DNA of 27,784 nt from Alistipes sp. (GCA_017532885.1 JAFXIS010000003.1:1-27784), one strand, 5' to 3'; counted from the stretch's first letter, positions 1-7,819 are shown. Program-made: numbers and translations. Notes: generated by a model not told the origin, from the sequence alone.

Positions 1-353
1 AAATTCAAAATTCAAAATTCAAAATTAATCCGACACAAGGTCGGCTTATCATCCTTCTTGCAAGGCATAGTGCAAATAAATTTGCCCACTGCACTTGCTT
101 CGTGCGTCGGCTCAAAATTGCGATTAAGCCATATACAGAGGCTTGTTATGGCGGAGCAATTAAGGGAAGCCCTCGCGGCTCGGCAAAGAGTAAGATTTTC
201 GCCGTCATTCTGAGCGATTATTTTTTTCAGATTCTCTCGTCGGCTGATACCTCCTCAGAATGACGAAAAAAAATAATTGCGTGAGAATCTCGGAAATAGA
301 GAATTTAGGGAGTTTAGAGAATAAATCCCACTAATAAAAAAACTATTTAACTC
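1..353. repeat. Repeat-rich intergenic leader, no gene seen
   Basis: I see no convincing gene in these 353 bases. They hold an (AATTCAAA)n array at 1-26 and a CCGAC/GTCGG hairpin at 30-44. A nested hairpin follows: AATTGC at 116-121 pairs with GCAATT at 156-161, and inside it GCCATA at 128-133 pairs with TATGGC at 147-152. A compound repeat element occupies 203-290, and two 9-bp units of the form GARTTTAGR lie at 301-318. The same repeat types recur elsewhere in this window, so the region looks like a stack of repeats in front of the gene that starts at 354. No clear promoter was recognised. Confidence 0.6.
203..290 (+). repeat. Compound intergenic repeat, copy A (order X-B-Y'-X'-B'-Y)
   Basis: Six blocks are visible. 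X is CGTCATTCTGAG at 203-214, B is ATTATTTTTTT at 217-227, and Y' is AGATTCTC at 229-236. X' is CTCAGAATGACG at 254-265, B' is AAAAAAAATAAT at 266-277, and Y is GAGAATCT at 283-290. X complements X', B complements B' and Y complements Y'. The complements come in the same order as the originals, not reversed, so the pairs cross instead of nesting as in a simple hairpin. Related copies lie at 21094-21172 and 22509-22619. Confidence 0.7.
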
Positions 354-1433
354 ATGACTAACCCGTTTATAACCATTTGGACTATCATCAAGCGCATAGC
401 AACAGGCTTTGAGGCAAAAACCTGGCAAACAATCGCTCTTAGTATAGGACTCGTCTGCATGGTATGGTCGTTTGTCTGCATTCATCAGATTAAGCGCATC
501 GAACTATCGTATCATATTGATGAAATACGAGGCCTTACCAAAGAGGGTAATGCTGAGCTCAATATACACATCAACAACGGCCTACTTTTTGAGCAGGACT
601 CTATTCCAAGAGATAATATCATCCTTACAACACAATACGACACCACCTACAACCATCGCATCAGACAAAACATTGTAGGAAGTAAAGCAGACTCTACTAT
701 GCGCGCAATAGCTCCCAATGAGCCATTCGACAGTATAGCTCATCTTTACAAAATCACAACCCGCACGAAGGACTTTAAGCGTGTTCTTATACACAAACTC
801 TCACCACAATATGAGATTCCGAGCATATCTTTTAGAGAACAGACTTTGTGGGCCGTTTTAGACAACCCAACGATAGAGAAGATTCAAGCACAGATATTCA
901 ACTATCTATACATCGACACATCAACAGGATATGTTGGTTGTAAGAACGAAAGCGAATTTAGATTCAGCGTACTCCATTCTATGGAGAGCATAAATGCTTA
1001 TCCCAGCATTTGGAATACTTGGGATATATCTCAAAAGAGCTACCGATTGCAATACACCACCGATAGCGACCCATTCTCAAAAACATACGCAAATGGCAAG
1101 CCAATACCCGACAACAAGCTTCTGCCGCTCGGCAATCTGAAAGTCGATTTCATGGGCCCCGTAGAGTTATTACCGATGTCACCCGAGCCCGATATAGTGT
1201 CGATGTCGGGATTTGAATTTACCGACTCGCTTAAGTTGCAACAGATTATGCGCGACGGCTTGGAGTTTCATGCAAAGTTTCCCCAAACCGAGAGTTTGCA
1301 GAGTGCAAGAATCTTCTTCCTAACGACATTTATATCACTATTCTTCACTCTGTTATGTACACTCGGCTATCGCATTATACGCCATAAGCTACGCAAAAGC
1401 AGGGATTCCAAGCCTGCGCCAAAGCAAGAGTAG
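354..1433 (+). CDS. Hypothetical bitopic membrane protein, 359 aa
   Basis: I do not recognise this family. One hydrophobic stretch lies near residues 24-43 and a second near residues 318-341. The second is followed by a basic tail (RHKLRKSRDSK). Between them are about 275 mostly polar residues, probably outside the cytoplasm. The layout resembles that of chain-length-determinant or envelope scaffold proteins, but I see no diagnostic motif of those families. ATG at 354 is the first sensible start, and no Shine-Dalgarno is evident. It stands alone, with repeats upstream and a terminator-like hairpin at 1456-1481 shared with the convergent lpdA. The reading frame is clean over its full length, which supports a real gene. 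Function is unknown. Confidence 0.75.
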   Translation: MTNPFITIWTIIKRIATGFEAKTWQTIALSIGLVCMVWSFVCIHQIKRIELSYHIDEIRGLTKEGNAELNIHINNGLLFEQDSIPRDNIILTTQYDTTYNHRIRQNIVGSKADSTMRAIAPNEPFDSIAHLYKITTRTKDFKRVLIHKLSPQYEIPSISFREQTLWAVLDNPTIEKIQAQIFNYLYIDTSTGYVGCKNESEFRFSVLHSMESINAYPSIWNTWDISQKSYRLQYTTDSDPFSKTYANGKPIPDNKLLPLGNLKVDFMGPVELLPMSPEPDIVSMSGFEFTDSLKLQQIMRDGLEFHAKFPQTESLQSARIFFLTTFISLFFTLLCTLGYRIIRHKLRKSRDSKPAPKQE

Positions 1434-1455
1434 TGCGCATGCCATAAAACAGATA

Positions 1456-1481
1456 GAGGGTGTCCCAATCGGGACACCCTC
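1456..1481. terminator. Hairpin between convergent genes
   Basis: A perfect 11-bp stem, GAGGGTGTCCC / GGGACACCCTC, has a 4-base loop (aatc). It lies 22 bases after the stop at 1433 and 31 bases after the end of lpdA on the other strand. An AGAT/ATCT extension across a one-base bulge lengthens the stem. The T-tracts on both sides are weak. It most likely ends transcription in both directions. Confidence 0.7.
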
Positions 1482-1512
1482 ATCTCTTTGCGTAATCTGT
1501 AAAACAATAATA

Positions 1513-2889
1513 TTATAGATGTATAGCAGCTTCCATCGCCGCCTCCGAAGCCTCCATGATAGCCTCGTGCATCGTCGGATGTGAGTGAATAGTCTTGGCA
1601 ATCTGATGAGCCGTGGCACCCAAGCGCTTTGCGAGTGTAGGCTCTCCTAACATCTCGGTAACAGTACCGCCAACCATATGCGCGCCAATCAATCGCTCAT
1701 CGCCGTCGAAGATAAGCTTCACAAAGCCATCGCGGTCACCGGCAGCCGTAGCCTTACCCGATGCGGTGAATGGGAATCGGCCTACCTTATACTCAACGCC
1801 CAATTCGCGAGCCTTTTGCTCGGTAATACCCACCGAAGCCACCTCCGGCGAGGTAAATACACATGACGGAATGGTTGAATAATCAACCTTGTCGGGATTA
1901 AGTCCGCAAATATGCTCAACGCAGTGAATTGCCTCTGCCGAAGCGACATGCGCAAGTGCCGGAGTTGCGATAATATCGCCAATAGCATAAACGCCGGCAA
2001 CCGCAGTCTGATAATGCTCATCAACCACAATCTTATCGCGTTCGATTACAACGCCAAGCTCCTCCAAGCCCATATTCTCGATATTGGACTTCACGCCCAC
2101 AGCCGACAAAACGACCTCGGCAGTGAGAATCTCTGCGCCCTTCTTGCCCTCAATCTCAACCTTGCAAAGTCCATCTTCTCCGACCGACACCTGCTTTACG
2201 GTTGTTGAGGTCATCACGCCTACGCGCATCTTGCGGAAAGCACGCTCCATGGCTTTCGACACCTCCTCATCCTCCAAAGGCATAAGCTGTGGCAGATACT
2301 CTACGATAGTGACTTTCACACCCAACGAGGCATAAAGGCATGCGAACTCGCTACCGATAGCTCCTGAGCCGACAACAACCATTGTCTCAGGCAATTTCTT
2401 GAGCGTAAGAGCCTCCTTCGACGAGATAATATGCTCGCCATCGACCGGCATAAAAGGCATTTGGCGAGGTCTTGCGCCCGTAGCCAGAATGATAGCCTCC
2501 GCCTCATACTTTGTGCCTTCGACCTCAACCTTGCCCGATGCAACAACACGACCGAAGCCATTTATCACCTCGATATTGTTCTTCTTCATCAAGAAAGCTA
2601 CTCCCTTGCTCATTGTTTCGGCAACGGTGCGCGAGCGTGCCACAATCTTCTCGAAATCGGGCTTTACCTCACCCTCAATCTCTACGCCGTAGTGCGCTGC
2701 ATTCTTGCAATAGGTATAAACCTGCGCACTCTTCAACAGAGCCTTTGTCGGGATGCAACCCCAATTAAGGCAAACACCTCCCAACTCCGCCTTCTCGACG
2801 ATAGCAACCTTCTTGCCCTCTTGTGCAGCGCGGATGGCGGCTACATAGCCGCCCGGTCCGCTACCTATAACTATAATGTCGTATTTCAT
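1513..2889 (-). CDS. lpdA: Dihydrolipoyl dehydrogenase (E3)
   Basis: This FAD-dependent disulfide oxidoreductase reoxidises dihydrolipoamide with NAD+ for 2-oxoacid dehydrogenase complexes or the glycine cleavage system. The N-terminal FAD motif GSGPGGYVAA is at residues 9-18. The redox-active pair lies in GGVCLNWGCIPTK, with C40 and C45. An NAD-binding GSGAIGSEFA motif and the second FAD contact (YAIGD) follow, then the C-terminal HPT...E catalytic pair around H437 and E442. At 458 residues it has the normal family length. It is the last gene of a minus-strand operon with a C69 dipeptidase and a 48-residue membrane peptide; its ATG starts 2 bases after the latter's stop. No E1 or E2 genes are nearby, so the parent complex cannot be told from context. 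Confidence 0.95.
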   Translation of the reverse strand: MKYDIIVIGSGPGGYVAAIRAAQEGKKVAIVEKAELGGVCLNWGCIPTKALLKSAQVYTYCKNAAHYGVEIEGEVKPDFEKIVARSRTVAETMSKGVAFLMKKNNIEVINGFGRVVASGKVEVEGTKYEAEAIILATGARPRQMPFMPVDGEHIISSKEALTLKKLPETMVVVGSGAIGSEFACLYASLGVKVTIVEYLPQLMPLEDEEVSKAMERAFRKMRVGVMTSTTVKQVSVGEDGLCKVEIEGKKGAEILTAEVVLSAVGVKSNIENMGLEELGVVIERDKIVVDEHYQTAVAGVYAIGDIIATPALAHVASAEAIHCVEHICGLNPDKVDYSTIPSCVFTSPEVASVGITEQKARELGVEYKVGRFPFTASGKATAAGDRDGFVKLIFDGDERLIGAHMVGGTVTEMLGEPTLAKRLGATAHQIAKTIHSHPTMHEAIMEASEAAMEAAIHL

Positions 2890-2891
2890 CG

Positions 2892-3038
2892 TTACTCAAT
2901 TTTTGTTTGTTGTCTACGGAGATACTTTATCCACTCAACGAGTGCTATGATAGCCAATACTGAAAGTATAACTACCAACAAAGTCACAGCCACAACCAAA
3001 AGCTTGGCAGCCGTAATTAAAGTCATTAAAAAAGCCAT
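2892..3038 (-). CDS. Small single-span membrane peptide, 48 aa
   Basis: A short reading frame fills the gap between the C69 dipeptidase and lpdA almost exactly. Its ATG at 3038 is 11 bases after the dipeptidase stop, and its TAA at 2892 ends 2 bases before the lpdA ATG. The product begins MAFLMTLITAAKLLVV. It has an almost unbroken hydrophobic stretch at about residues 2-36 and a basic, polar tail (EWIKYLRRQQTKIE) that would lie in the cytoplasm. A GAGG stretch precedes the start by a few bases. Tight spacing on both sides suggests translational coupling. The family is not recognised. Chance coding cannot be excluded, but position and composition favour a real gene. Confidence 0.65.
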   Translation of the reverse strand: MAFLMTLITAAKLLVVAVTLLVVILSVLAIIALVEWIKYLRRQQTKIE

Positions 3039-3049
3039 AATCCTCGCGA

Positions 3050-4681
3050 TTATTTAACAACCTTCAACACCTCGCCATTATCTGCCGCAACGGCTCTCTT
3101 CCACTTCTCGCTGTAACCGGGATTCTGGATATTACCGGGGATATTCTTACCGTTACCATTATCCACGAAGCCATTCTCGTCCTCGCTCTTGATATTACCA
3201 TCGATATACTTAACCATCAAGTAGTCGTCAAGATTAGCCCAAATATTAAACAAACGCTGTGCCGTTTCAACGGTAAACTCTGTCGCAATCTTATTCTGCT
3301 TCTTCACATTAGGGGTATTGGCAATAGCGGCATCAATCTTCTCAACAGCCTCCAAAGCAGCATTCTCCCAAGCATCAACCTGCTCGCGCACCTTCTTGCC
3401 TACAACATTGTAACGCAAGTAAGCAAACTGCGCAATACGGTTTGTAATCCAGAACATCGCGGTATCAGAGTACTCCAACATCGAGCCATTACCCTCACGC
3501 AAGCACTCGGGAACAGCCTGAGAGTTTACATATACGGGAGTAAGGGGTGATGTAGCAGCGTCATCTGTACCAAACCAAAGGATACCCTTCTTGCCGGGGC
3601 GAGCCTGACCCATAAGCCAGAAACCTGTCTGCTGGGTAGCGATAGCACGCTCGTTTACATACTCCACGCCATCAACCTCAAAGTGCATAGGACGCCAGCG
3701 ATAGGGGCAACCCTCGCCACCAGCACCGATGTCGGTAGTCATATCCATCTTTGTGCCCTCGTAGTGGTCGCGCATGCAATCCATAACAAGCTTCGGAGAG
3801 AGCTTTGTGCGAGGCTTAACCCACAAAGGCATACGATTGTTGGGGTTGTAGCCCATAGCGTAGTCCTCGTATTTGTCCATATCATCAGCAATAGTGCGGA
3901 AGAAGGTCCAAACGCGAGCCTCGCAAGCACGCATACCGCCAAAATCAAGCGGAGCATAGGTATCACTGAACGAAAACTCCTCATCCTTGCCATTGAAATA
4001 GCCCTGCTCGCGAGCAAACGAAATCACATCGGGAGCATAGAGGCAGTTCTCCTTGTCATTAAGCGGGAACTGAGTGATGCGAGCCTGATTAGCATGAGCC
4101 GAAACATATCCGTCGGGAATACGCTGTGCCACCCAAACAATACCCTTATTATTTGGACCCTTGCCGATAAGCTCCATAATCCAAGCCTCCTCGGTATCAA
4201 CGATTGAGAAAGACTCACCACTTGATGCGTAGCCATAGGTATTTGCCAAATCGACGATAATCTGGATAGCCTCACGAGCGGTCTTGGCACGCTGTAAAGT
4301 GATGTAAATAAGTGAACCATAGTCGATGCCACCCTTTGGATCCTCCAACTCCGAGCGACCGCCGAAGGTTGTCTCGGTGATAAAGAGCGAATGCTCGTTA
4401 GAGTTACCCAAAGTGCGATAAGTCGTAGGCACCTGCTTAATTTTACCCAAATAACGACCTGAGTCCCACTCGGTAACATCGATATACTCGGTAAATTTGC
4501 CGGGGACATGGCTATAAAGCACACCATACAGAGAGTGCGAATCTGCCGCATAGGTCACCATCGCCGAACCATCGGTCGAAGCACCCTTTGTTACGATAAA
4601 GTTTGTACAGGCATCGGCGGTTGCAGCACCTGCCATAATACCCGCAACAGCTAAAATCAAGCTTTTGAGTAATTGTTTCAT
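3050..4681 (-). CDS. Secreted C69-family dipeptidase (PepD-like)
   Basis: This peptidase of family C69 is an N-terminal-nucleophile hydrolase that releases dipeptides or cleaves them; the natural substrate is unknown. Residues 1-24 form a signal peptide with a hydrophobic core (LILAVAGIMAGAA) and an ADA end. The next residue is C25 in ACTNFIVTKGAS, which matches the position of the catalytic cysteine of the family. The motif GSAMVTYAADSH follows, then GESFSIVDTEEAWIMELIGKGP, typical of these enzymes. At 543 residues it is at the long end of the family, as in other Bacteroidota. The protein should act in the periplasm or outside the cell. It is the first gene of an operon with a 48-residue membrane peptide and lpdA. 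A candidate -7 box lies at 4718-4725. Confidence 0.88.
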   Translation of the reverse strand: MKQLLKSLILAVAGIMAGAATADACTNFIVTKGASTDGSAMVTYAADSHSLYGVLYSHVPGKFTEYIDVTEWDSGRYLGKIKQVPTTYRTLGNSNEHSLFITETTFGGRSELEDPKGGIDYGSLIYITLQRAKTAREAIQIIVDLANTYGYASSGESFSIVDTEEAWIMELIGKGPNNKGIVWVAQRIPDGYVSAHANQARITQFPLNDKENCLYAPDVISFAREQGYFNGKDEEFSFSDTYAPLDFGGMRACEARVWTFFRTIADDMDKYEDYAMGYNPNNRMPLWVKPRTKLSPKLVMDCMRDHYEGTKMDMTTDIGAGGEGCPYRWRPMHFEVDGVEYVNERAIATQQTGFWLMGQARPGKKGILWFGTDDAATSPLTPVYVNSQAVPECLREGNGSMLEYSDTAMFWITNRIAQFAYLRYNVVGKKVREQVDAWENAALEAVEKIDAAIANTPNVKKQNKIATEFTVETAQRLFNIWANLDDYLMVKYIDGNIKSEDENGFVDNGNGKNIPGNIQNPGYSEKWKRAVAADNGEVLKVVK

Positions 4682-4717
4682 ATGTTATCTGTTTTTGTTA
4701 AAAATTCTCTTAATTGA

Positions 4718-4725
4718 CAAAGATA
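4718..4725 (-). promoter_or_regulatory. Candidate -7 box of the C69 dipeptidase operon
   Basis: Read on the minus strand this is TATCTTTG, a perfect match to the Bacteroidota -7 consensus TAnnTTTG, 36 bases before the dipeptidase ATG. A TTG on the minus strand (4748-4750) lies 22 bp further up, slightly more than the usual 19-21 bp, so the -33 element is weak. Confidence 0.5.
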
Positions 4726-4788
4726 ATAAAAAATCAGATGTAAAATCCAAGAAAAATCACTATTTTTACCGAAGCAAAACAAACGATT

Positions 4789-5442
4789 ATGTCGATAGGT
4801 AGTCAGATAAAAGAGTTTCAGCAGACTTTACCCGCTGGGGTTAAGCTACTTGCCGTATCAAAGTTTCATCCCGCCGAGGCAATCATGGAGGCTTACGAGG
4901 TGGGGCAGCGAGCCTTTGGCGAGAGTCGTCCGCAGGAGTTAAAATCGAAGTATGAGGCTCTACCCAAAGATATCGAGTGGCACATGATAGGGCACTTGCA
5001 GACGAATAAGGTAAAGTATATAGCACCTTTTATATCTCTTATCGAATCGCTTGATAGCGAGCGCCTTGCCGAGGAGATTGAGCGTCAGGGTGCGCGATTT
5101 GAGAGGGTTATCGACTGCCTTTTGGAGATTCACCTAACCCAAGAAGATAGCAAATCGGGCTGGGAATACTCTTCACTTTTGGAATTTATACAAACAGGAG
5201 GTTTTAACGCCATGACACATATTCGCGTGCGAGGTGTAATGGGTATGGCAACACTGACCGATGAGGAGGAGATTGTAAGGGCTGATTTTCAGCGCTTGGC
5301 CCACTATTTCAAGGCTTTGAAGGAGTATTTCGGCGAAGCATTCGACACTATATCCATGGGCATGTCGGATGATTATCACCTCGCTTTGGAGTATGGCTCT
5401 ACGGAGGTTCGCATCGGCTCAACCATATTCGGCAGCCGATAA
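4789..5442 (+). CDS. PLP-binding homeostasis protein, YggS/PROSC family
   Basis: This is a member of the YggS/PLPBP family, single-domain proteins with the alanine-racemase barrel fold. They bind pyridoxal 5'-phosphate and keep free PLP in balance but have no known racemase activity. The PLP lysine is K25 in LLAVSKFHP. The family motifs FGESRPQELKSKYE, WHMIGHLQTNK, GVMGMATL and SMGMSDDYHLALEYGSTEVRIGS are all present in order. At 217 residues it is full length. The gene starts 107 bases from the divergent dipeptidase operon and is followed, 129 bases later, by the DUF4954 gene on the same strand. It acts in the cytoplasm. Confidence 0.93.
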   Translation: MSIGSQIKEFQQTLPAGVKLLAVSKFHPAEAIMEAYEVGQRAFGESRPQELKSKYEALPKDIEWHMIGHLQTNKVKYIAPFISLIESLDSERLAEEIERQGARFERVIDCLLEIHLTQEDSKSGWEYSSLLEFIQTGGFNAMTHIRVRGVMGMATLTDEEEIVRADFQRLAHYFKALKEYFGEAFDTISMGMSDDYHLALEYGSTEVRIGSTIFGSR

Positions 5443-5547
5443 ATCCGCAACAAGCATATCCAACTCGCCAAACGGAGCTACCTACAACAACTTTCTATTT
5501 TGATATAAAAATTATAGATTTTGATACTTTCGTGTCGATTTTTGCGT

Positions 5548-5555
5548 TATATTTG
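5548..5555 (+). promoter_or_regulatory. Candidate -7 box of the DUF4954 gene
   Basis: TATATTTG matches the consensus TAnnTTTG and lies 16 bases before the ATG at 5572. The nearest TTTG upstream (5520-5523) is 24 bp away, longer than usual. The box shows that an in-frame TTG at 5521 is unlikely to be the start, because it would lie upstream of the transcript. Confidence 0.4.
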
Positions 5556-5571
5556 CAGAGCAAAAACAGGC

Positions 5572-7566
5572 ATGAGTATGATAGGGTATAGAAATCTTAT
5601 AGAGGAGGAGATTTGCAAGCTAATCCGCCAGCAATGCACTGCTGAAGATTGGACAAAAATATGGGTACATCCCAACTTCACCACAGACAATATATATAAT
5701 GTAAAATTTTCGGGAGAAATACACCTCGGACATTTCACACATACCTTCACACGAGAGGGAGGTGTAAAGATACACTCAGGACTCCGCAATGCGAGGTTAC
5801 ACAATGTCACCATAGGCAACGACTGCCTGATAGAGAACATCAACAACTACATAGCAAACTACACAATCGGCGAGCATACAATCATCGAGAATTGCGATTT
5901 ACTGGTCGTCGATGGGGTATCATCATTTGGAAATGGCGTTGAGGTTGCAGTACTGAATGAGTTGGGAGGGCGCGAAGTGATGATAAGCGACAAACTCTCG
6001 GCCCACACAGCTTATATCATGGCGCTATATCGTCATCGTCCGCAACTAATCACCCGCATGCGCGAGATTATCACGAACTACACCGTAAAGCATTCATCCG
6101 ACAGAGGCTCGATCGGCAGCGATGTCGTTATTACCAATGTCGGAGCTATTCGCAATCTGCGCATTGGTGATAATTGCGTAATAGAGGGTGCAGCGCGACT
6201 CTCCAATGGTTCGATAAACAGCACTACGGCAGCTCCGGTGCATATTGGGCGCGGGGTAATATGTGACGACTTTATCATCTCAAGTGGCTCGGAGATTGAC
6301 AGCGGAGCAACATTAACTCGTTGCTTTGTGGGTCAGGCATGCCGCCTTGGACACCACTACACAGCCTCCGACTCGCTATTTTTCAGTAATTGCCACGGCG
6401 AAAATGGCGAAGCATGTGCCATATTTGCAGGTCCCTACACCGTAACGCATCATAAATCTACGCTGCTTATTGCAGGCATGTTCTCGTTTATGAATGCCGG
6501 TTCAGGCTCAAATCAAAGCAATCATATGTACAAGTTGGGGCCCATACACCAAGGCACCATGGAGCGCGGAGCAAAGACCACATCCAACTCCTACATTCTC
6601 TGGCCATCGCGCGTCGGAGCTTTTTCGCTGGTTATGGGTCGCCATGTCAATCACTCCGACACATCAAATCTGCCTTTCTCTTACCTAATCGAGCAGAACA
6701 ATACCACATATCTCGTTCCGGCAATAAACCTTCGTTCGGTAGGTACTATTCGCGATGTGCAAAAGTGGCCCAAGCGTGACCGACGCACCGACACCGAACA
6801 ATTGGATTTGATAAACTACAATCTTTTAAGTCCTTATACGGTACAGAAGATGATGCGTGGCAAGCAGACTCTTGACGGGTTACGCGAAGCAAGCGGAGAG
6901 CTTACCGATATATACTCGTTCCATAGCGCAAAAATTCAAAACTCCGCACTTCGTCGCGGTATTGAGTTATACCAAACTGCAATTCATAAGTTTATGGGGA
7001 ACTCTATCATAAAGCGCTTGGAATGCCGCAAATTCGACTCAAACGAAGAGATTCGCCGGCGTCTACGCCCCGATACTACCATTGGACATGGCGAATGGGT
7101 AGACCTTTCGGGCCTTATCGCTCCCAAAAGTGAAGTCGAGCGCCTTCTCAACTCTATCGAAAGCGGCAAGACGAACAAAATCAAGGAGATCAACGCCATC
7201 TTGGAGCATATGCACCGCAACTACTACACCTACGAATGGACTTGGGTATACGACAACATAGAGGCTTTTTATGGGATTAAACCCGAAGAGATTACGGCAC
7301 GCGATATAATTTCAATAGTTGAGCAGTGGCGCGACGCCGTTGTGGGGCTTGACAAAATGGTCTACGAAGATGCCCGCAAAGAGTTTTCTTTAGCCTCGCG
7401 CACAGGATTCGGCGCCGATGGAACGCGCACCGAAAAAGATTTGGACTTCGAGCAGGTGCGAGGCGACTTCGAAAATAATCCCTTTGTGCGGGCAGTAGTG
7501 GAGCATATCGAAGCAAAGAGCGCTTTGGGCGAGGAGCTTATCTCGCGCATAAAGCATTTGACTTAA
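5572..7566 (+). CDS. DUF4954 family protein with left-handed beta-helix repeats
   Basis: The protein has 664 residues from the ATG at 5572; a second ATG at 5578 is also possible. The N-terminal half contains many short hexapeptide-like turns, such as NVTIGNDCLIENINNYI, YTIGEHTIIENC, LRIGDNCVIEGAARL and VHIGRGVICDDFIISSGSEI. These are typical of left-handed beta-helix acyltransferases and sugar-nucleotide enzymes. The sequence ANYTIGEHTIIENCDLL and the later NAGSGSNQSNHMYKLGP block match what I know of DUF4954 proteins of Bacteroidales. The C-terminal third is mostly helical and charged. The family's role is not established; an acyl- or nucleotidyl-transferase in cell-surface sugar metabolism is only a guess. 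There is no signal peptide, so it is cytoplasmic. Confidence 0.82.
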   Translation: MSMIGYRNLIEEEICKLIRQQCTAEDWTKIWVHPNFTTDNIYNVKFSGEIHLGHFTHTFTREGGVKIHSGLRNARLHNVTIGNDCLIENINNYIANYTIGEHTIIENCDLLVVDGVSSFGNGVEVAVLNELGGREVMISDKLSAHTAYIMALYRHRPQLITRMREIITNYTVKHSSDRGSIGSDVVITNVGAIRNLRIGDNCVIEGAARLSNGSINSTTAAPVHIGRGVICDDFIISSGSEIDSGATLTRCFVGQACRLGHHYTASDSLFFSNCHGENGEACAIFAGPYTVTHHKSTLLIAGMFSFMNAGSGSNQSNHMYKLGPIHQGTMERGAKTTSNSYILWPSRVGAFSLVMGRHVNHSDTSNLPFSYLIEQNNTTYLVPAINLRSVGTIRDVQKWPKRDRRTDTEQLDLINYNLLSPYTVQKMMRGKQTLDGLREASGELTDIYSFHSAKIQNSALRRGIELYQTAIHKFMGNSIIKRLECRKFDSNEEIRRRLRPDTTIGHGEWVDLSGLIAPKSEVERLLNSIESGKTNKIKEINAILEHMHRNYYTYEWTWVYDNIEAFYGIKPEEITARDIISIVEQWRDAVVGLDKMVYEDARKEFSLASRTGFGADGTRTEKDLDFEQVRGDFENNPFVRAVVEHIEAKSALGEELISRIKHLT

Positions 7567-7579
7567 GGATTAAAAACAC

Positions 7580-7613
7580 GAAAAAGGTTTTTCCCAAAAG
7601 AAAAACCTTTTTC
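7580..7613. terminator. Bidirectional terminator
   Basis: A perfect 13-bp inverted repeat, GAAAAAGGTTTTT / AAAAACCTTTTTC, surrounds an 8-base loop. It lies between the convergent DUF4954 gene (stop at 7566) and the small membrane protein gene (ends at 7631). The symmetrical A- and T-rich arms provide a T-run in either direction. Confidence 0.85.
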
Positions 7614-7630
7614 TAAATACTTCACTTTGA

Positions 7631-7819
7631 TTATTTCTTACCCAACCACTGAGGCAACTGATCCTTAGCGTAGAAATAGTAGAACGCTGCACCCAAGAAA
7701 TAGGGAGGAACAATAATAATCAAAATGGCAATCAACTTACCAACCAAATCCAAGTCCTGACGCTTGAAAACGGTCACAGCCAATACAATCTGAATAATGT
7801 AACAAATTAAAGTTACCAT
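7631..7819 (-). CDS. Small membrane protein, PLDc_N-like, 62 aa
   Basis: The product has two hydrophobic spans, about residues 2-18 and 26-49. A short polar hairpin (FKRQDLDL) separates them, and the end is basic (QLPQWLGKK). The order of a first span, a charged turn, GKLIAILIIIVPPYFLGAAFYYF and a polar tail resembles the PLDc_N domain. That domain is the N-terminal membrane hairpin of cardiolipin synthases, and it also occurs as a free-standing small protein of unknown role. The gene lies 72 bases after truA on the same strand and may share its transcript. The bidirectional terminator at 7580-7613 closes the unit. Function is unknown. Confidence 0.8.
   Translation of the reverse strand: MVTLICYIIQIVLAVTVFKRQDLDLVGKLIAILIIIVPPYFLGAAFYYFYAKDQLPQWLGKK

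Noticed and set aside
255..485. 76-codon open frame on the minus strand
   Set aside because: It overlaps the compound repeat and the start of the 354-1433 gene in antisense and has no family features.
2431..3057. 208-codon open frame on the plus strand
   Set aside because: It runs antisense to lpdA and the small membrane peptide, and its translation shows no family features. The lpdA frame has intact catalytic motifs.
3683..4207. 174-codon open frame on the plus strand
   Set aside because: It is antisense to the C69 dipeptidase and has no recognisable domain; the opposite strand codes for conserved family motifs.
5521..5571. TTG at 5521 as start of the DUF4954 gene
   Set aside because: It lies upstream of the -7 box at 5548-5555, and the extra N-terminus is not like the family; ATG at 5572 is better.
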